Shown piece after piece: positions 8,740 to 16,801 of a DNA stretch of 64,000 nt. The notes below the pieces were generated by a model. It did no database searches and was not told the origin of the DNA. It saw only the letters and a list, made by a program, of their open reading frames with translations. Within the stretch, counting starts at the first letter, position 1. Every line of letters starts with the position of its first letter. This DNA comes from Mesorhizobium sp. CA8 (GTDB taxonomy: Bacteria > Pseudomonadota > Alphaproteobacteria > Rhizobiales > Rhizobiaceae). The DNA is taken from positions 1 through 64,000 of the forward strand of contig NZ_JAIUHG010000024.1 in NCBI RefSeq assembly GCF_020164955.1. The letters are read 5' to 3'. The position numbers and the translations under genes are program-made.

Positions 8740-9551
8740 CAGGGTTTGTTGCGAAGCCGGGCGGCGGCTATCCTGTCGCGCACGATCTTCGTGTTTGCTG
8801 CGGCACGGCTGCGATCGCCTGTCTGGTGCCAAATATGCAGCACCTCCGTCGCCCAGACGCCGGAACGCCGAATGATACCCCTATCTTGCATGCGGAAGAC
8901 GAAATCTATGTCCTCCGAACCCCAACCAATGAACGTCTCGTCGAAGCCGCCGACACAAATGGCGTCGCTTTTCCAACACGCTAGATTGCAGCCCTTGATC
9001 CGCCGCCAGACGAAGGAGCGATAATCCCGCAGTCTTCCGGACGGCAGGCGCACGAACAGCGCAACAACTTTAGAGATACCGCCATTGAGCCGATGACCGA
9101 GAATATTTCGACGGAAGACTTGATAGTCCCACTTTCCTTCAGCCAATAAATGATTGCTGAGCTCTCGGCCAAGCAGAATGCGGCTACCGGTGACCAAGTG
9201 GTTTGGTTCGGCGAGCGCGAGATGCTGGGCTACGAAATCCGGCTGCAGGATGCAGTCGCCATCGATGAAGATCAAATAGGCGCCGCTGGCCTCTGCGATG
9301 GCCTTGTTGAGAATTGCGCAACGGCGAAACCCGGTGTCTTCCTGCCACACATGCCTGACCGGGAATGGCGCCGAGTGAGCAAAGGCTTCAATCATCTCGG
9401 CGGTATCGGGACGCGACCCATCGTCGGCTACGATGATCTCGAAACGGCGCTCAGTCTGGCAGGCGAGCGACTGTAGGGTCAGCCGCAGGGCCTCCGGCCA
9501 GTTGTAGGTGTTGACGATTATCGATAAGGACGGGACTTTGGACAGAGTCAT
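8718..9551 (-). CDS. Family 2 glycosyltransferase
   Basis: The product has about 277 residues from the chosen start (MTLSKVPSLSIIVNTYNWP). It shows the GT2 hallmarks: SIIVNTYN at the N-terminus, EIIVADDGS, FIDGDC as the DXD metal site near residue 95, and a C-terminal GGFDETFIGWGSEDIDF typical of the galactosyltransferase-like second half. It should add a sugar to a lipid-linked or surface glycan. A longer frame starting at 9593 exists, but its extra 14 residues are not family-like. Its 3' end overlaps the convergent glycosyltransferase gene by 22 bases. Confidence 0.82.
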   Translation of the reverse strand: MTLSKVPSLSIIVNTYNWPEALRLTLQSLACQTERRFEIIVADDGSRPDTAEMIEAFAHSAPFPVRHVWQEDTGFRRCAILNKAIAEASGAYLIFIDGDCILQPDFVAQHLALAEPNHLVTGSRILLGRELSNHLLAEGKWDYQVFRRNILGHRLNGGISKVVALFVRLPSGRLRDYRSFVWRRIKGCNLACWKSDAICVGGFDETFIGWGSEDIDFVFRMQDRGIIRRSGVWATEVLHIWHQTGDRSRAAANTKIVRDRIAAARLRNKPCQTPKSA

Positions 9552-9759
9552 GAATATGTCCGCGCGCAAAAGTACCTCGGCCTGTTGCCGCAAGCGCGAA
9601 AGTCCCGGATATTCATCCTCACGCCTTCGTCTCGAAATGGTTGTTCGACCCGATTCTATTATAAAGAAGAGGCGATTCTGTCACTAGATTCTGTCATTAC
9701 AAGTGTTGGCCCATAAACCCGGAGCTGATGCTTCGCACAGCTTCTCGCTAAGCCACCGG

Positions 9760-10374
9760 TCACCGCCTCAGCAGGAACACCGCCTGCTGACCAAAAAAAT
9801 TCCAGAACCACCAGGGCATCGACAGGCCGATCTTCTGGCCGTTGGCGTCGAGCGCGGTGGCCTTCTCGACGGTCGCGCCGAGCTCCTCGCACAGGTTGAC
9901 GAAGTCGCGGATGGTGCAGAAGTGGATGTTGGGCGTGTCGTACCAGGAGTAGGGCAGGTCCTTGGTGACCGGCATCCTGCCCTTGATCAGCAACGAAAAG
10001 CGCACGCGCCAATGGCCGAAATTGGGGAAGGAGACGATCGCGCGGTTGCCGATCCGAAGCAGCTCGTCGAGCACCACCTTCGGGTTGCGCGTCGCCTGCA
10101 GCGTCTGAGACAGCACGACGAAGTCGAAGCCCTTGTCGGCGTAGAATTTCAGATCCGTGTCGGCGTCGCCCTGGATAACCGACAGCCCGCGCGCCACGCA
10201 TTCGTTGACGCCGCGCTGCGACAGTTCCAGCCCGCGGCCGTCGACCTGCTTGGTCGCCTGCAACAGTTCCAGAAGCACGCCGTCGCCCGAGCCGACATCG
10301 AGCACGCGCGAATTGGGCGGGATGAGATCGGTGACGACTTCGAGGTCGACACGCTGGGCGCGATTGACGCTCAT
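9760..10374 (-). CDS. metW: Methionine biosynthesis protein MetW
   Basis: The product has 204 residues. It is a small methyltransferase-fold protein with VLDVGSGDGVLLELL as the SAM-binding loop. The later SFPNFGHWRVR and DLPYSWYDTPNIHFCTI are strongly conserved in MetW. MetW works with MetX in making O-acylhomoserine for methionine synthesis in alphaproteobacteria, and the gene lies directly downstream of metX on the same strand. The start at 10374 (MSVNRAQR) is chosen over an in-frame ATG at 10527, which lies inside the metX 3' end. A palindrome separates the two genes. Confidence 0.9.
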   Translation of the reverse strand: MSVNRAQRVDLEVVTDLIPPNSRVLDVGSGDGVLLELLQATKQVDGRGLELSQRGVNECVARGLSVIQGDADTDLKFYADKGFDFVVLSQTLQATRNPKVVLDELLRIGNRAIVSFPNFGHWRVRFSLLIKGRMPVTKDLPYSWYDTPNIHFCTIRDFVNLCEELGATVEKATALDANGQKIGLSMPWWFWNFFGQQAVFLLRR

Positions 10375-10393
10375 GGCTTCGCCTCCTGCACGG

Positions 10394-10459
10394 TGCATGA
10401 TCCTGGCCCGAAAAGTCCGCAACTTTTTGCGTTCGCTGACCTTCGGTTCTGGGTCATGC
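10394..10459. repeat. Palindrome between metX and metW
   Basis: GCATGATCCTGGCCCGAAAA at the left pairs imperfectly with CCTTCGGTTCTGGGTCATGC at the right, around an AACTTTTTGCG centre. The right end covers the metX stop codon. It resembles the short GCATGATC...GATCATGC intergenic repeats of rhizobia. In the transcript it would form a hairpin in the metX-metW gap. Confidence 0.6.
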
Positions 10460-11623
10460 GCTGAGCCCCCTGGCGCGGGCGGCGGAGGCGATGAAGCCGT
10501 TGATGGCCGCGAACAACTCCGGCTCATCGAGCAGAAAGGCGTCGTGGCCGCGGTCGGTCTCGATCTCGACGAAGGAGACGGAAGCGCCCGCCGCGTTCAA
10601 GGCATGCACGATCGAGCGGCTCTCCTCGGTCGGAAACAGCCAGTCGCTGGTGAAGGAAACCAGGCAAAAGCGCGTCTTGGTTCCGGCGAAGGCGTCGGCG
10701 AGGCGCCCGCCGTGATCTGCGGCAAGGTCGAAATAGTCCATCGCGCGGGTCAGATAGAGGTAGGAATTGGCGTCGAAGCGGTCGACGAAGGTCATGCCCT
10801 GGTGGCGCAGATAGCTCTCGATCTGGAAATCGGCGTCGAAGCCGAAAGTCAGCGCCTCGCGGTCCTGCAAATTGCGGCCGAACTTGCGGTGGAGTGCTGC
10901 TTCCGAAAGATAGGTGATGTGGGCGGCCATACGCGCGACGGCGAGGCCCTTTTCCGGCCGCTTGCCGAAATCGAGATATTTGCCGCCATGCCAGTCGGGA
11001 TCAGCCATGACGGCCTGCCGTCCGACCTCATGGAAGGCGATGTTCTGCGAGGAATGGCGGGCGCCGGTGGCGATCGGCAGGGCGCAGAACACGCGCTCCG
11101 GATAGCTTGCGGCCCATTCCAGCACCTGCATGCCGCCCATCGAGCCGCCAAGCACGCAAAACAGCTTTTCGATGCCGAAATGATCGATGAGCATCGCCTG
11201 CGCGCGCACCATGTCGCGGATGGTGATGATCGGCAGGTCGAGCCCGTAGGGCTTGCCAGTCGCCGGATTGGTCGAGGCCGGGCCGGTCGAGCCGAGGCAG
11301 CCGCCGACGACGTTGGAGCAGATGACGAAGAAACGGTTGGTGTCGATGATCTTGCCAGGGCCGATCAGCACCTCCCACCAGCCCGGCTTGCCGGTCACCG
11401 GATTGGTGTTGGCGACGTGCTGGTCGCCGGTCAGCGCATGGCAGACGAGGATGGCATTGGAGCGCGCGTCGTTGAGCGTGCCGTAAGTCTGGTAGGCGAT
11501 CTGGAAAGGCGAGAGCAGCGTGCCGGCGTCGAGCTTCAGCGGCTTATCCGGGCCGAACTGCAGCACCGGGCTCGACGGATGGTCGACCTCGTCCTTGGTT
11601 CTTGCAGCGCGCTGAGCGGCCAT
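10454..11623 (-). CDS. metX: Homoserine O-acetyltransferase
   Basis: The product has 389 residues. This alpha/beta-hydrolase-fold enzyme makes O-acetylhomoserine from homoserine and acetyl-CoA (some members use succinyl-CoA) for methionine synthesis. The nucleophile Ser161 is in GGSMGGMQ, the acid Asp in SFTSDWLFP and the His in TDRGHDAFL, completing the triad. The start at 11623 has a GAGGAC ribosome site and gives the family length. Frame extending to 11713 runs into the riboswitch leader. Expression is predicted to be shut down by S-adenosylmethionine through the SAM-II riboswitch and terminator upstream. Confidence 0.92.
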   Translation of the reverse strand: MAAQRAARTKDEVDHPSSPVLQFGPDKPLKLDAGTLLSPFQIAYQTYGTLNDARSNAILVCHALTGDQHVANTNPVTGKPGWWEVLIGPGKIIDTNRFFVICSNVVGGCLGSTGPASTNPATGKPYGLDLPIITIRDMVRAQAMLIDHFGIEKLFCVLGGSMGGMQVLEWAASYPERVFCALPIATGARHSSQNIAFHEVGRQAVMADPDWHGGKYLDFGKRPEKGLAVARMAAHITYLSEAALHRKFGRNLQDREALTFGFDADFQIESYLRHQGMTFVDRFDANSYLYLTRAMDYFDLAADHGGRLADAFAGTKTRFCLVSFTSDWLFPTEESRSIVHALNAAGASVSFVEIETDRGHDAFLLDEPELFAAINGFIASAARARGLSA

Positions 11624-11687
11624 GTCCGTCCTCATCCTGTGGCCGCACCGGTTTCGTCCCGACGCGGTGTCCGGCCGGCGGCGGACA

Positions 11688-11720
11688 ACAAAAAACCGGC
11701 ATTGCCGTCGCAAAGCCGGT
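11688..11720 (-). terminator. Rho-independent terminator in the metX leader
   Basis: On the minus strand, CCGGC (11719-11715) and GCCGG (11700-11696) form a stem around a partly paired interior, followed by TTTTTTGTTG. It lies just downstream of the SAM-II aptamer and before the metX start, which is the expected place for the expression platform. Confidence 0.7.
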
Positions 11721-11734
11721 TACAGGTTGCAAAC

Positions 11735-11790
11735 GGCCCTTTAGCGAGTTGTTTAACGTGGCTGCAAGCCGACCGGCCAAATCACCACGG
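11735..11790 (-). ncRNA. SAM-II riboswitch (metX leader)
   Basis: The minus strand reads GTGATTTGGCC, then GCTTGCAGCCACGTTAAACA, then a CGCTAAAGGGCC tail. These blocks match the SAM-II (metA motif) aptamer of alphaproteobacteria: a first helix containing GCTTGCAGC, and a downstream GCTAAA segment that forms the pseudoknot. It lies upstream of metX, where SAM-II is normally found, and is followed by a terminator. Bound S-adenosylmethionine is expected to reduce metX expression. Confidence 0.88.
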
Positions 11791-11928
11791 AAGTCTGGCA
11801 GACCTTCTAGGACCAGCGCCGCGCTTCGTCAACGGGTAGCCTCTCTCGCAGGCGCCGGCACTCGACATTCCTGCCTGTGGCCTGTATTTCCGCTGCGGCC
11901 TTGGAGGCCTTCTCGACGGATTTGTGAC

Positions 11929-13032
11929 ATGAAGCAGGATCAGCCCCGTCCGACGCCCCGCGCGGGCATCATGGATATCGAGGCCTATGTGCCGGGAAAA
12001 AGCACCGCGCCGGCCGGCGTGACGAAAGTCTACAAGCTGTCGTCGAACGAAAACCCGCTCGGGCCCTCGCCGAAGGCGATCGAGGCCGCGCGCGAGGTGG
12101 CGGCGAAGCTCGACGTCTATCCCGACGGCACCGCCCGCCGGCTGCGCGAGGCGATCGCCGAAGTGCATGGGCTGAACCCGGCCAACATCATTTGCTCCAA
12201 CGGCTCCGACGAGATCCTTGGCCTGCTGGCGCAGACCTATCTCGCGCCGGGTGACGAAGCCATGTTCACCGAACACGCGTTCATGGTCTACAAGATCTAC
12301 ATCCAGGCGGCAGGCGCCAAGCCGGTGGCGGTGAAGGAGACCGACGAGCGCGCCGACATCGATGCGATCCTTGCCGCGGTGACCCCGGCGACGCGGATCG
12401 TGTTCCTCGCCAATCCCAACAATCCGACGGGCACCTATGTGCCGTTCCAGGAGGTGCGCCGGCTGCACGCGGCATTGCCGAAGAACGTGCTCCTGGTGCT
12501 CGACGCGGCCTATGCCGAATATGTGCGGCGCAACGACTACGAGGCCGGCATCGAGCTGGCGGGCAGCTCCGAAAACGTGGTGATGACCCGCACCTTCTCC
12601 AAGCTCGGCCTCGGCGGCGCGCGTATCGGCTGGATGTATGGGCCGGCGCATATCGTCGATGCGATCAACCGCGTGCGCGGCCCCTTCAACGTCAACGCGA
12701 CCGCGATCGAGGCGGGCATCGCCGCGATCCGCGACCGTGCCCATATCGAACGCAGCGTGGCGCATAATGAGAAATGGCTGGCCTGGCTCAGCGCTGAGCT
12801 GACCGGGGTTGGCCTGCGTGTCACGCCCAGCGTCGGCAATTTCGTGCTGATCCATTTTCCCGACAGCAAGAGACATTCGGCGGCGGCCGCGGACGATTAT
12901 CTGAGCGCGCGCGGCTATATCCTGCGCCGCGTCACCGGCTACGGCTTCCCCAACGCGCTGCGCATGAGCGTCGGCACCGAGGAAGCCAATCGCGGCGTTA
13001 TCGATGCGCTGAAGACCTTCCTGAAAAGCTAG
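11929..13032 (+). CDS. hisC: Histidinol-phosphate / aromatic aminotransferase
   Basis: This 367-residue fold-type I PLP aminotransferase has SSNENPLGPSP at the N-terminus, ANPNNPTGTY for the substrate and PLP region, and the Schiff-base lysine at about residue 225 in TRTFSKLGLGG. HisC-family enzymes convert imidazole-acetol phosphate to histidinol phosphate, and many also act on prephenate or aromatic keto acids. Because tyrC follows six bases later, a role in tyrosine/phenylalanine synthesis is at least as likely as histidine. The ATG at 11929 gives the family length. Confidence 0.85.
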   Translation: MKQDQPRPTPRAGIMDIEAYVPGKSTAPAGVTKVYKLSSNENPLGPSPKAIEAAREVAAKLDVYPDGTARRLREAIAEVHGLNPANIICSNGSDEILGLLAQTYLAPGDEAMFTEHAFMVYKIYIQAAGAKPVAVKETDERADIDAILAAVTPATRIVFLANPNNPTGTYVPFQEVRRLHAALPKNVLLVLDAAYAEYVRRNDYEAGIELAGSSENVVMTRTFSKLGLGGARIGWMYGPAHIVDAINRVRGPFNVNATAIEAGIAAIRDRAHIERSVAHNEKWLAWLSAELTGVGLRVTPSVGNFVLIHFPDSKRHSAAAADDYLSARGYILRRVTGYGFPNALRMSVGTEEANRGVIDALKTFLKS

Positions 13033-13038
13033 AACACT

Positions 13039-13974
13039 ATGGCATCACCGATGTTCGAGAAAATAGCGCTGGTCGGCATCGGCCTTATCGGCTCGTCGCT
13101 TGCCCGCGTCGTCCGCCGCGAGGGTCTGGCGCGCCATATCGCCATCGCGACGCGCAGCGCTTCGACGCTGAAGCGCGCCGAGGAGCTTGGCCTTGGCGAT
13201 TCCTACAGCACGGATGCTCGCGAAGCCGTGCGCGACGCTGATCTCGTCATCGTCTCGGTTCCGGTCGGCTCGTCCGGCGAGGTGGCGGCCGAGATCGCGC
13301 CGGCGCTGAAGAAGGGCGCCATCCTCACCGATGTCGGCTCGACCAAGGCCTCGGTGATCGCGCAGATCGAGCCGCATGTGCCGGAAGGCGTGCACTTCAT
13401 CCCCGGACATCCGCTGGCAGGCACGGAAAAGTCCGGGCCCGATGCCGGCTTTGCCGATCTCTTCGAGAATCGCTGGTGCATCTTCACGCCGCTGCCGGGC
13501 ACCGATCCCGCCGCGCTCGAGACGCTTTCGGAATTCTGGCGGCGCTGCGGCTCCAACATCGATACGATGGACCCGCAGCATCACGACATGACGCTCGCGA
13601 TCGTGTCGCATCTGCCGCATATCATCGCCTACAACATCGTCGGCACGGCGGACGATCTGGAAGCGGTGACCAAGAGCGAAGTCATCAAATATTCCGCCTC
13701 CGGGTTCCGCGACTTCACTCGTCTTGCCGCCTCCGACCCGACCATGTGGCGGGACGTGTGCCTGCACAACAAGGACGCGATCCTGGAGATGCTGGCGCGT
13801 TTCTCGGAGGATCTGGCCTCGCTGCAGCGGGCGATCCGCTGGGGCGACGGCGAGAAGCTGTTCGACCTCTTCACCCGCACCCGCGCCATCCGCCGCTCGA
13901 TCATCGAGGCCGGCCAGGACATCGATGTGCCGGATTTTGGCCGCCAGGCGGTCGAGCACCCCAAAGGGAACTGA
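13039..13974 (+). CDS. tyrC: Prephenate/arogenate (cyclohexadienyl) dehydrogenase
   Basis: The product has 311 residues. The N-terminal Rossmann motif VGIGLIGSSLA binds NAD(P), FIPGHPLAGTEKSGPDAG carries the conserved substrate-binding His and Gly residues, and DMTLAIVSHLPHIIAYNIV holds the helical-domain His. This oxidatively decarboxylates prephenate or arogenate on the route to tyrosine. It probably forms an operon with the aminotransferase gene upstream. The last codons (HPKGN and stop) lie inside the outer arm of the palindrome at 13962-14107. Confidence 0.88.
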   Translation: MASPMFEKIALVGIGLIGSSLARVVRREGLARHIAIATRSASTLKRAEELGLGDSYSTDAREAVRDADLVIVSVPVGSSGEVAAEIAPALKKGAILTDVGSTKASVIAQIEPHVPEGVHFIPGHPLAGTEKSGPDAGFADLFENRWCIFTPLPGTDPAALETLSEFWRRCGSNIDTMDPQHHDMTLAIVSHLPHIIAYNIVGTADDLEAVTKSEVIKYSASGFRDFTRLAASDPTMWRDVCLHNKDAILEMLARFSEDLASLQRAIRWGDGEKLFDLFTRTRAIRRSIIEAGQDIDVPDFGRQAVEHPKGN

Positions 13975-14107
13975 TATTCAGGTGGGGCCGGTCTGCAAAC
14001 GGCGGCTCCGTGCGCTTCCGGTGCTCACGTACTTCAAGTACGCTCCGCTTCGGTTCTCGGGCCCCACCGTTTTCGACTCGGCCTGACCTGAATCTCAGCT
14101 CCCTTTG
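13962..14107. repeat. Convergent-junction palindrome A (conserved core plus locus arms)
   Basis: This is a 146-base imperfect palindrome between tyrC (+) and the PfkB kinase (-). The core at 14011-14059 starts TGCGCTTCCGGTGCTCACGT and ends GCTTCGGTTCTCG. At its centre CGTAC and GTACG can pair. The middle arms begin ATTCAGGT on the left and end ACCTGAAT on the right. The outer arms, CAAAGGGAACTGAT on the left and its near-complement ending CTCCCTTTG on the right, include the stop codons of both genes. It probably acts as a bidirectional terminator. Confidence 0.75.
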
Positions 14108-15039
14108 CCTTCTCGGGCTGGCGGCCAGTGCGCCGCCATCATGGCCAGCGTTTCGGCCCGATACGGCGCGCCGAGGCGGCCGCCGAAGCGCAGACATTTG
14201 AGCGCCGCGGCAGCGCTGGCAAAGCGCAAGGCTTCCTCCATTGGCATCGCCTCCGCGAGGCCAACGGCGAAGGCGCCGTGGAAGACGTCGCCGGCGGCGA
14301 GCGTGTCGATCGCCTTCACCTTCGGCGTCTCGACATGGCGCACGCGCCCGGTCGCCCGATCGTGCCACCAGGTTCCGGCGGCGCCGCCGGTCACCGCGAC
14401 AAAGGCGTCGGTGCGGGAGGCGAGGTCGGCGCAGGCGCTTTCCGGATCGAGCGCCTGGCCGCAGACGATGCGCGCCGCCGGTTCCGAGGCGACGATGTGC
14501 GAGGCCAACGGCAAGAGCCGCTCCAGCACCTCGACCGGCGCGGTGTCGGCGTCCAGGATTGCCGGACGGCCGATCGATCTGGCCGCGCCCAGGGCAAGCG
14601 CCGCAGCGCCCGGCCAGCGGACATCCACCAGCACGGCGTCGAAGCCGGAAAGATCGGCAAGCGGCAGCGCCTCGGGATCGGCTTGCGCCTTTTTGTCGTA
14701 GAAGGGGACGATGATGCGCTCGCCATGCGCATCGACCACGATCGCGGCCAGCGCCGATCGCGCGCCGGGAACGCGGCGGATAAGGCTGCAGTCGACGCCT
14801 TCGGCTTGAATGTCGGCGATCAGCTGGTCGCCGACAGGATCGTCGCCCGCGCTTGCCCATAGCGAGACTTCGGCGCCGAGGCGATGTGCGGCACAGGCGG
14901 CGCTCGTCGCCATGCCGGAGGCGATCTGGACGCCGTCGCTGGCGATGAACTTGCCCTGATGCGCTGGCAGCGCCTCGACGCGAAGGATGGTGTCGAGGGT
15001 GAAGGCGCCGACGCTGAGCAGTCTGACCGGCTTCGCCAT
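14095..15039 (-). CDS. PfkB-family carbohydrate kinase (ribokinase-like)
   Basis: The product has 314 residues. The C-terminal signature DTLAAGDVFHGAFAVGLAEA contains the anion-hole and catalytic Asp of the PfkB family, and GMATSAACAAHRLG is the N-terminal substrate region. It phosphorylates a sugar or nucleoside with ATP. The substrate is not readable from the sequence. The start at 15039 (MAKPVRLLSVG) is chosen; frame reaching further upstream runs into the neighbouring DUF2125 gene. The stop lies in palindrome A. Confidence 0.82.
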   Translation of the reverse strand: MAKPVRLLSVGAFTLDTILRVEALPAHQGKFIASDGVQIASGMATSAACAAHRLGAEVSLWASAGDDPVGDQLIADIQAEGVDCSLIRRVPGARSALAAIVVDAHGERIIVPFYDKKAQADPEALPLADLSGFDAVLVDVRWPGAAALALGAARSIGRPAILDADTAPVEVLERLLPLASHIVASEPAARIVCGQALDPESACADLASRTDAFVAVTGGAAGTWWHDRATGRVRHVETPKVKAIDTLAAGDVFHGAFAVGLAEAMPMEEALRFASAAAALKCLRFGGRLGAPYRAETLAMMAAHWPPAREGKGS

Positions 15040-15046
15040 CGTTGCG

Positions 15047-16045
15047 TTACTCAAGCGGCTTGATCTTGCCGAGCGGGATGAAGCCGAGCGAAGCCTTGCC
15101 CTTGACGATCTTGAGCGGCAAGGACGGTTCCTTGCCAAGCATGGCAATGGCAGAAAAACCCTGCTCGATTTCGCTTTTATGCTCGGGAACCGCGCCGGCA
15201 AGGATAGATGCTACCGCCTTTGGGTCGTTGAGCTTGATCGTCAGATCCCCGTTGACCAGTCCTTCCGCATCCACGGAGACAGGTCCGGACACGGTGATGC
15301 GCGCCGTGCCGGACGACAGGTCGAGCCTGGCAATCTGGATCGACTGGCCGCGCAGGCTCTTCGGGGGTGCGGCGATCAGCGCCACGCCGTTCTTCAGCGT
15401 TACGTCGCCGCTGCCGTCCAGCGCCGGCAGAACGCGTCCGTCGATGGCATCCGCGTTGATCTCCAGATCGCCGAAGCTGCCGATGTAATTGATGTCCTGG
15501 CCGGCCGGCTGCAACTGGCCGGCCGCCTTGCCAGCGCTGAACAATTGCATCGGATCCGTGTCGTCCTGCGGATCGGTCTGACCGTTCAGGCCTTCGGCCC
15601 ACAGCGAGACACTCCGCGGCAGCGGCCACCACACTTTGACATTGGCTTGCAGCTGGTCCCAGTCGATCCAAAGCGGCGGCATGCCGGGCGCCATCGTCCT
15701 TAGAGGCCCGCGCAGGTCGGCGACCGGCGACAGCGGTCCGGTGATCCCGGCGACGGCGTTGAAGCTTCCGGTGGAGGCCGCAACCTTCCGGGCGTCGTCC
15801 TCATAGGCGATGTTGTCGCAGGAGACCGTGAAGCTCATCGGATAGCCGCTGACCGTGAGGTTGGCGCAGCCGGCGGCGATCCCCTTGCTGCCCAGCCTCG
15901 CCACCGCCTCGTCGGCCTCGGTCTTGAGCCTGTCGGCGAGATAGAACCAGCCGCCGCTGTAGATGGCGAACAGCACGAGGATGAACGCCGCGAGCCAGAA
16001 CAGCCGGCGGCGAAGTTTGGGCGATCGCTCGTCACTTGACGTCAT
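15047..16045 (-). CDS. DUF2125 domain protein, membrane-anchored
   Basis: The product has about 332 residues. A single membrane helix (RLFWLAAFILVLFAIYSGGWFY begins near residue 14) is followed by a large beta-rich periplasmic region. YLADRLKTEADEAVARL and GCANLTVSGYPMSF match the DUF2125 family found across Rhizobiales. The function is unknown; the AsmA-like beta-strand pattern suggests an envelope role. The ATG at 16045 puts a short basic tail before the helix. It lies eight bases upstream of the kinase gene on the same strand, so the two may be co-transcribed. Confidence 0.75.
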   Translation of the reverse strand: MTSSDERSPKLRRRLFWLAAFILVLFAIYSGGWFYLADRLKTEADEAVARLGSKGIAAGCANLTVSGYPMSFTVSCDNIAYEDDARKVAASTGSFNAVAGITGPLSPVADLRGPLRTMAPGMPPLWIDWDQLQANVKVWWPLPRSVSLWAEGLNGQTDPQDDTDPMQLFSAGKAAGQLQPAGQDINYIGSFGDLEINADAIDGRVLPALDGSGDVTLKNGVALIAAPPKSLRGQSIQIARLDLSSGTARITVSGPVSVDAEGLVNGDLTIKLNDPKAVASILAGAVPEHKSEIEQGFSAIAMLGKEPSLPLKIVKGKASLGFIPLGKIKPLE

Positions 16046-16163
16046 GCTGCGGCTCTCGTTAACCCCGGCGAGCGGGCATTTACCAATACGCAAACAAACG
16101 GGGACAGAAGAAGCACCTTGGCGGTGCGGTGTCGTTCACTCGAATGCGATCAGGCTTGGCGAT

Positions 16164-16685
16164 ATGGGCGATTTTTGGGTTTTTGGCTATGGGTCGCTGA
16201 TCTGGCGGCCCGGATTTGCCCATGTCGAGACGCGCCGCGCCCGGCTCTACGGCTATCGCCGCTCGCTTTGCGTCTATTCCTTCGTGCATCGCGGCACGCG
16301 CGCGCGGCCGGGCCTGGTGCTCGGCCTCGACCGGGGCGGTTCTTGCATCGGCCTCGCCTACCGTGTCCCCGGCAATCTGCGCGACGAGGTGCTTTCCTAT
16401 CTGCGCGAGCGCGAGCTGGTCACCAGCGTCTATCTCGAACGCATTCTCGATGTCCGGCTGGATGGCGGAGGCTCGGTCGAGGCGGTCGCCTACACCGTCG
16501 ACCGCCAGCATGAGCAGTATGCCGGCGCGCTCGATGCCGATCATGCGGCAAGGATCGTTCGCGGCGCCGTCGGCCAATCCGGCCGAAACGAGGACTATGT
16601 CTTGAGCACGCTCGAGCACCTCGAGGCGCTCGGCATCCGCGATCATTGGCTGGAGGAGGTGGGCCGTCGGGTCGCGTCTTCGTGA
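16164..16685 (+). CDS. Gamma-glutamylcyclotransferase, ChaC-like
   Basis: The product has 173 residues. The N-terminal FWVFGYGSLIWRPGF is the substrate-binding loop of the ChaC family, and the conserved Glu in LRERELVTSVYLER sits where the catalytic base is expected. ChaC enzymes cleave glutathione to 5-oxoproline and Cys-Gly. The start at 16164 places the YGSL motif at its usual distance from the N-terminus. Longer frame upstream is antisense to the DUF2125 gene. Confidence 0.85.
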   Translation: MGDFWVFGYGSLIWRPGFAHVETRRARLYGYRRSLCVYSFVHRGTRARPGLVLGLDRGGSCIGLAYRVPGNLRDEVLSYLRERELVTSVYLERILDVRLDGGGSVEAVAYTVDRQHEQYAGALDADHAARIVRGAVGQSGRNEDYVLSTLEHLEALGIRDHWLEEVGRRVASS

Positions 16686-16801
16686 AGCGCTGGTCTGATC
16701 AAAAAACAAAACCCTGCCTTTGACCTCGGCCAGCCACGACCTAGCTTAGCGGCATCCCTTCCTTGGGCGTCAGGCCCGTTCCAGCATCACGGAGATCAGT
16801 C

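Noticed and set aside
9674..9696. Direct repeat GATTCTGTCA occurring twice, 13 bases apart, downstream of metW
   Set aside because: Only two short copies in an AT-rich gap, with no associated gene or symmetry; probably chance.
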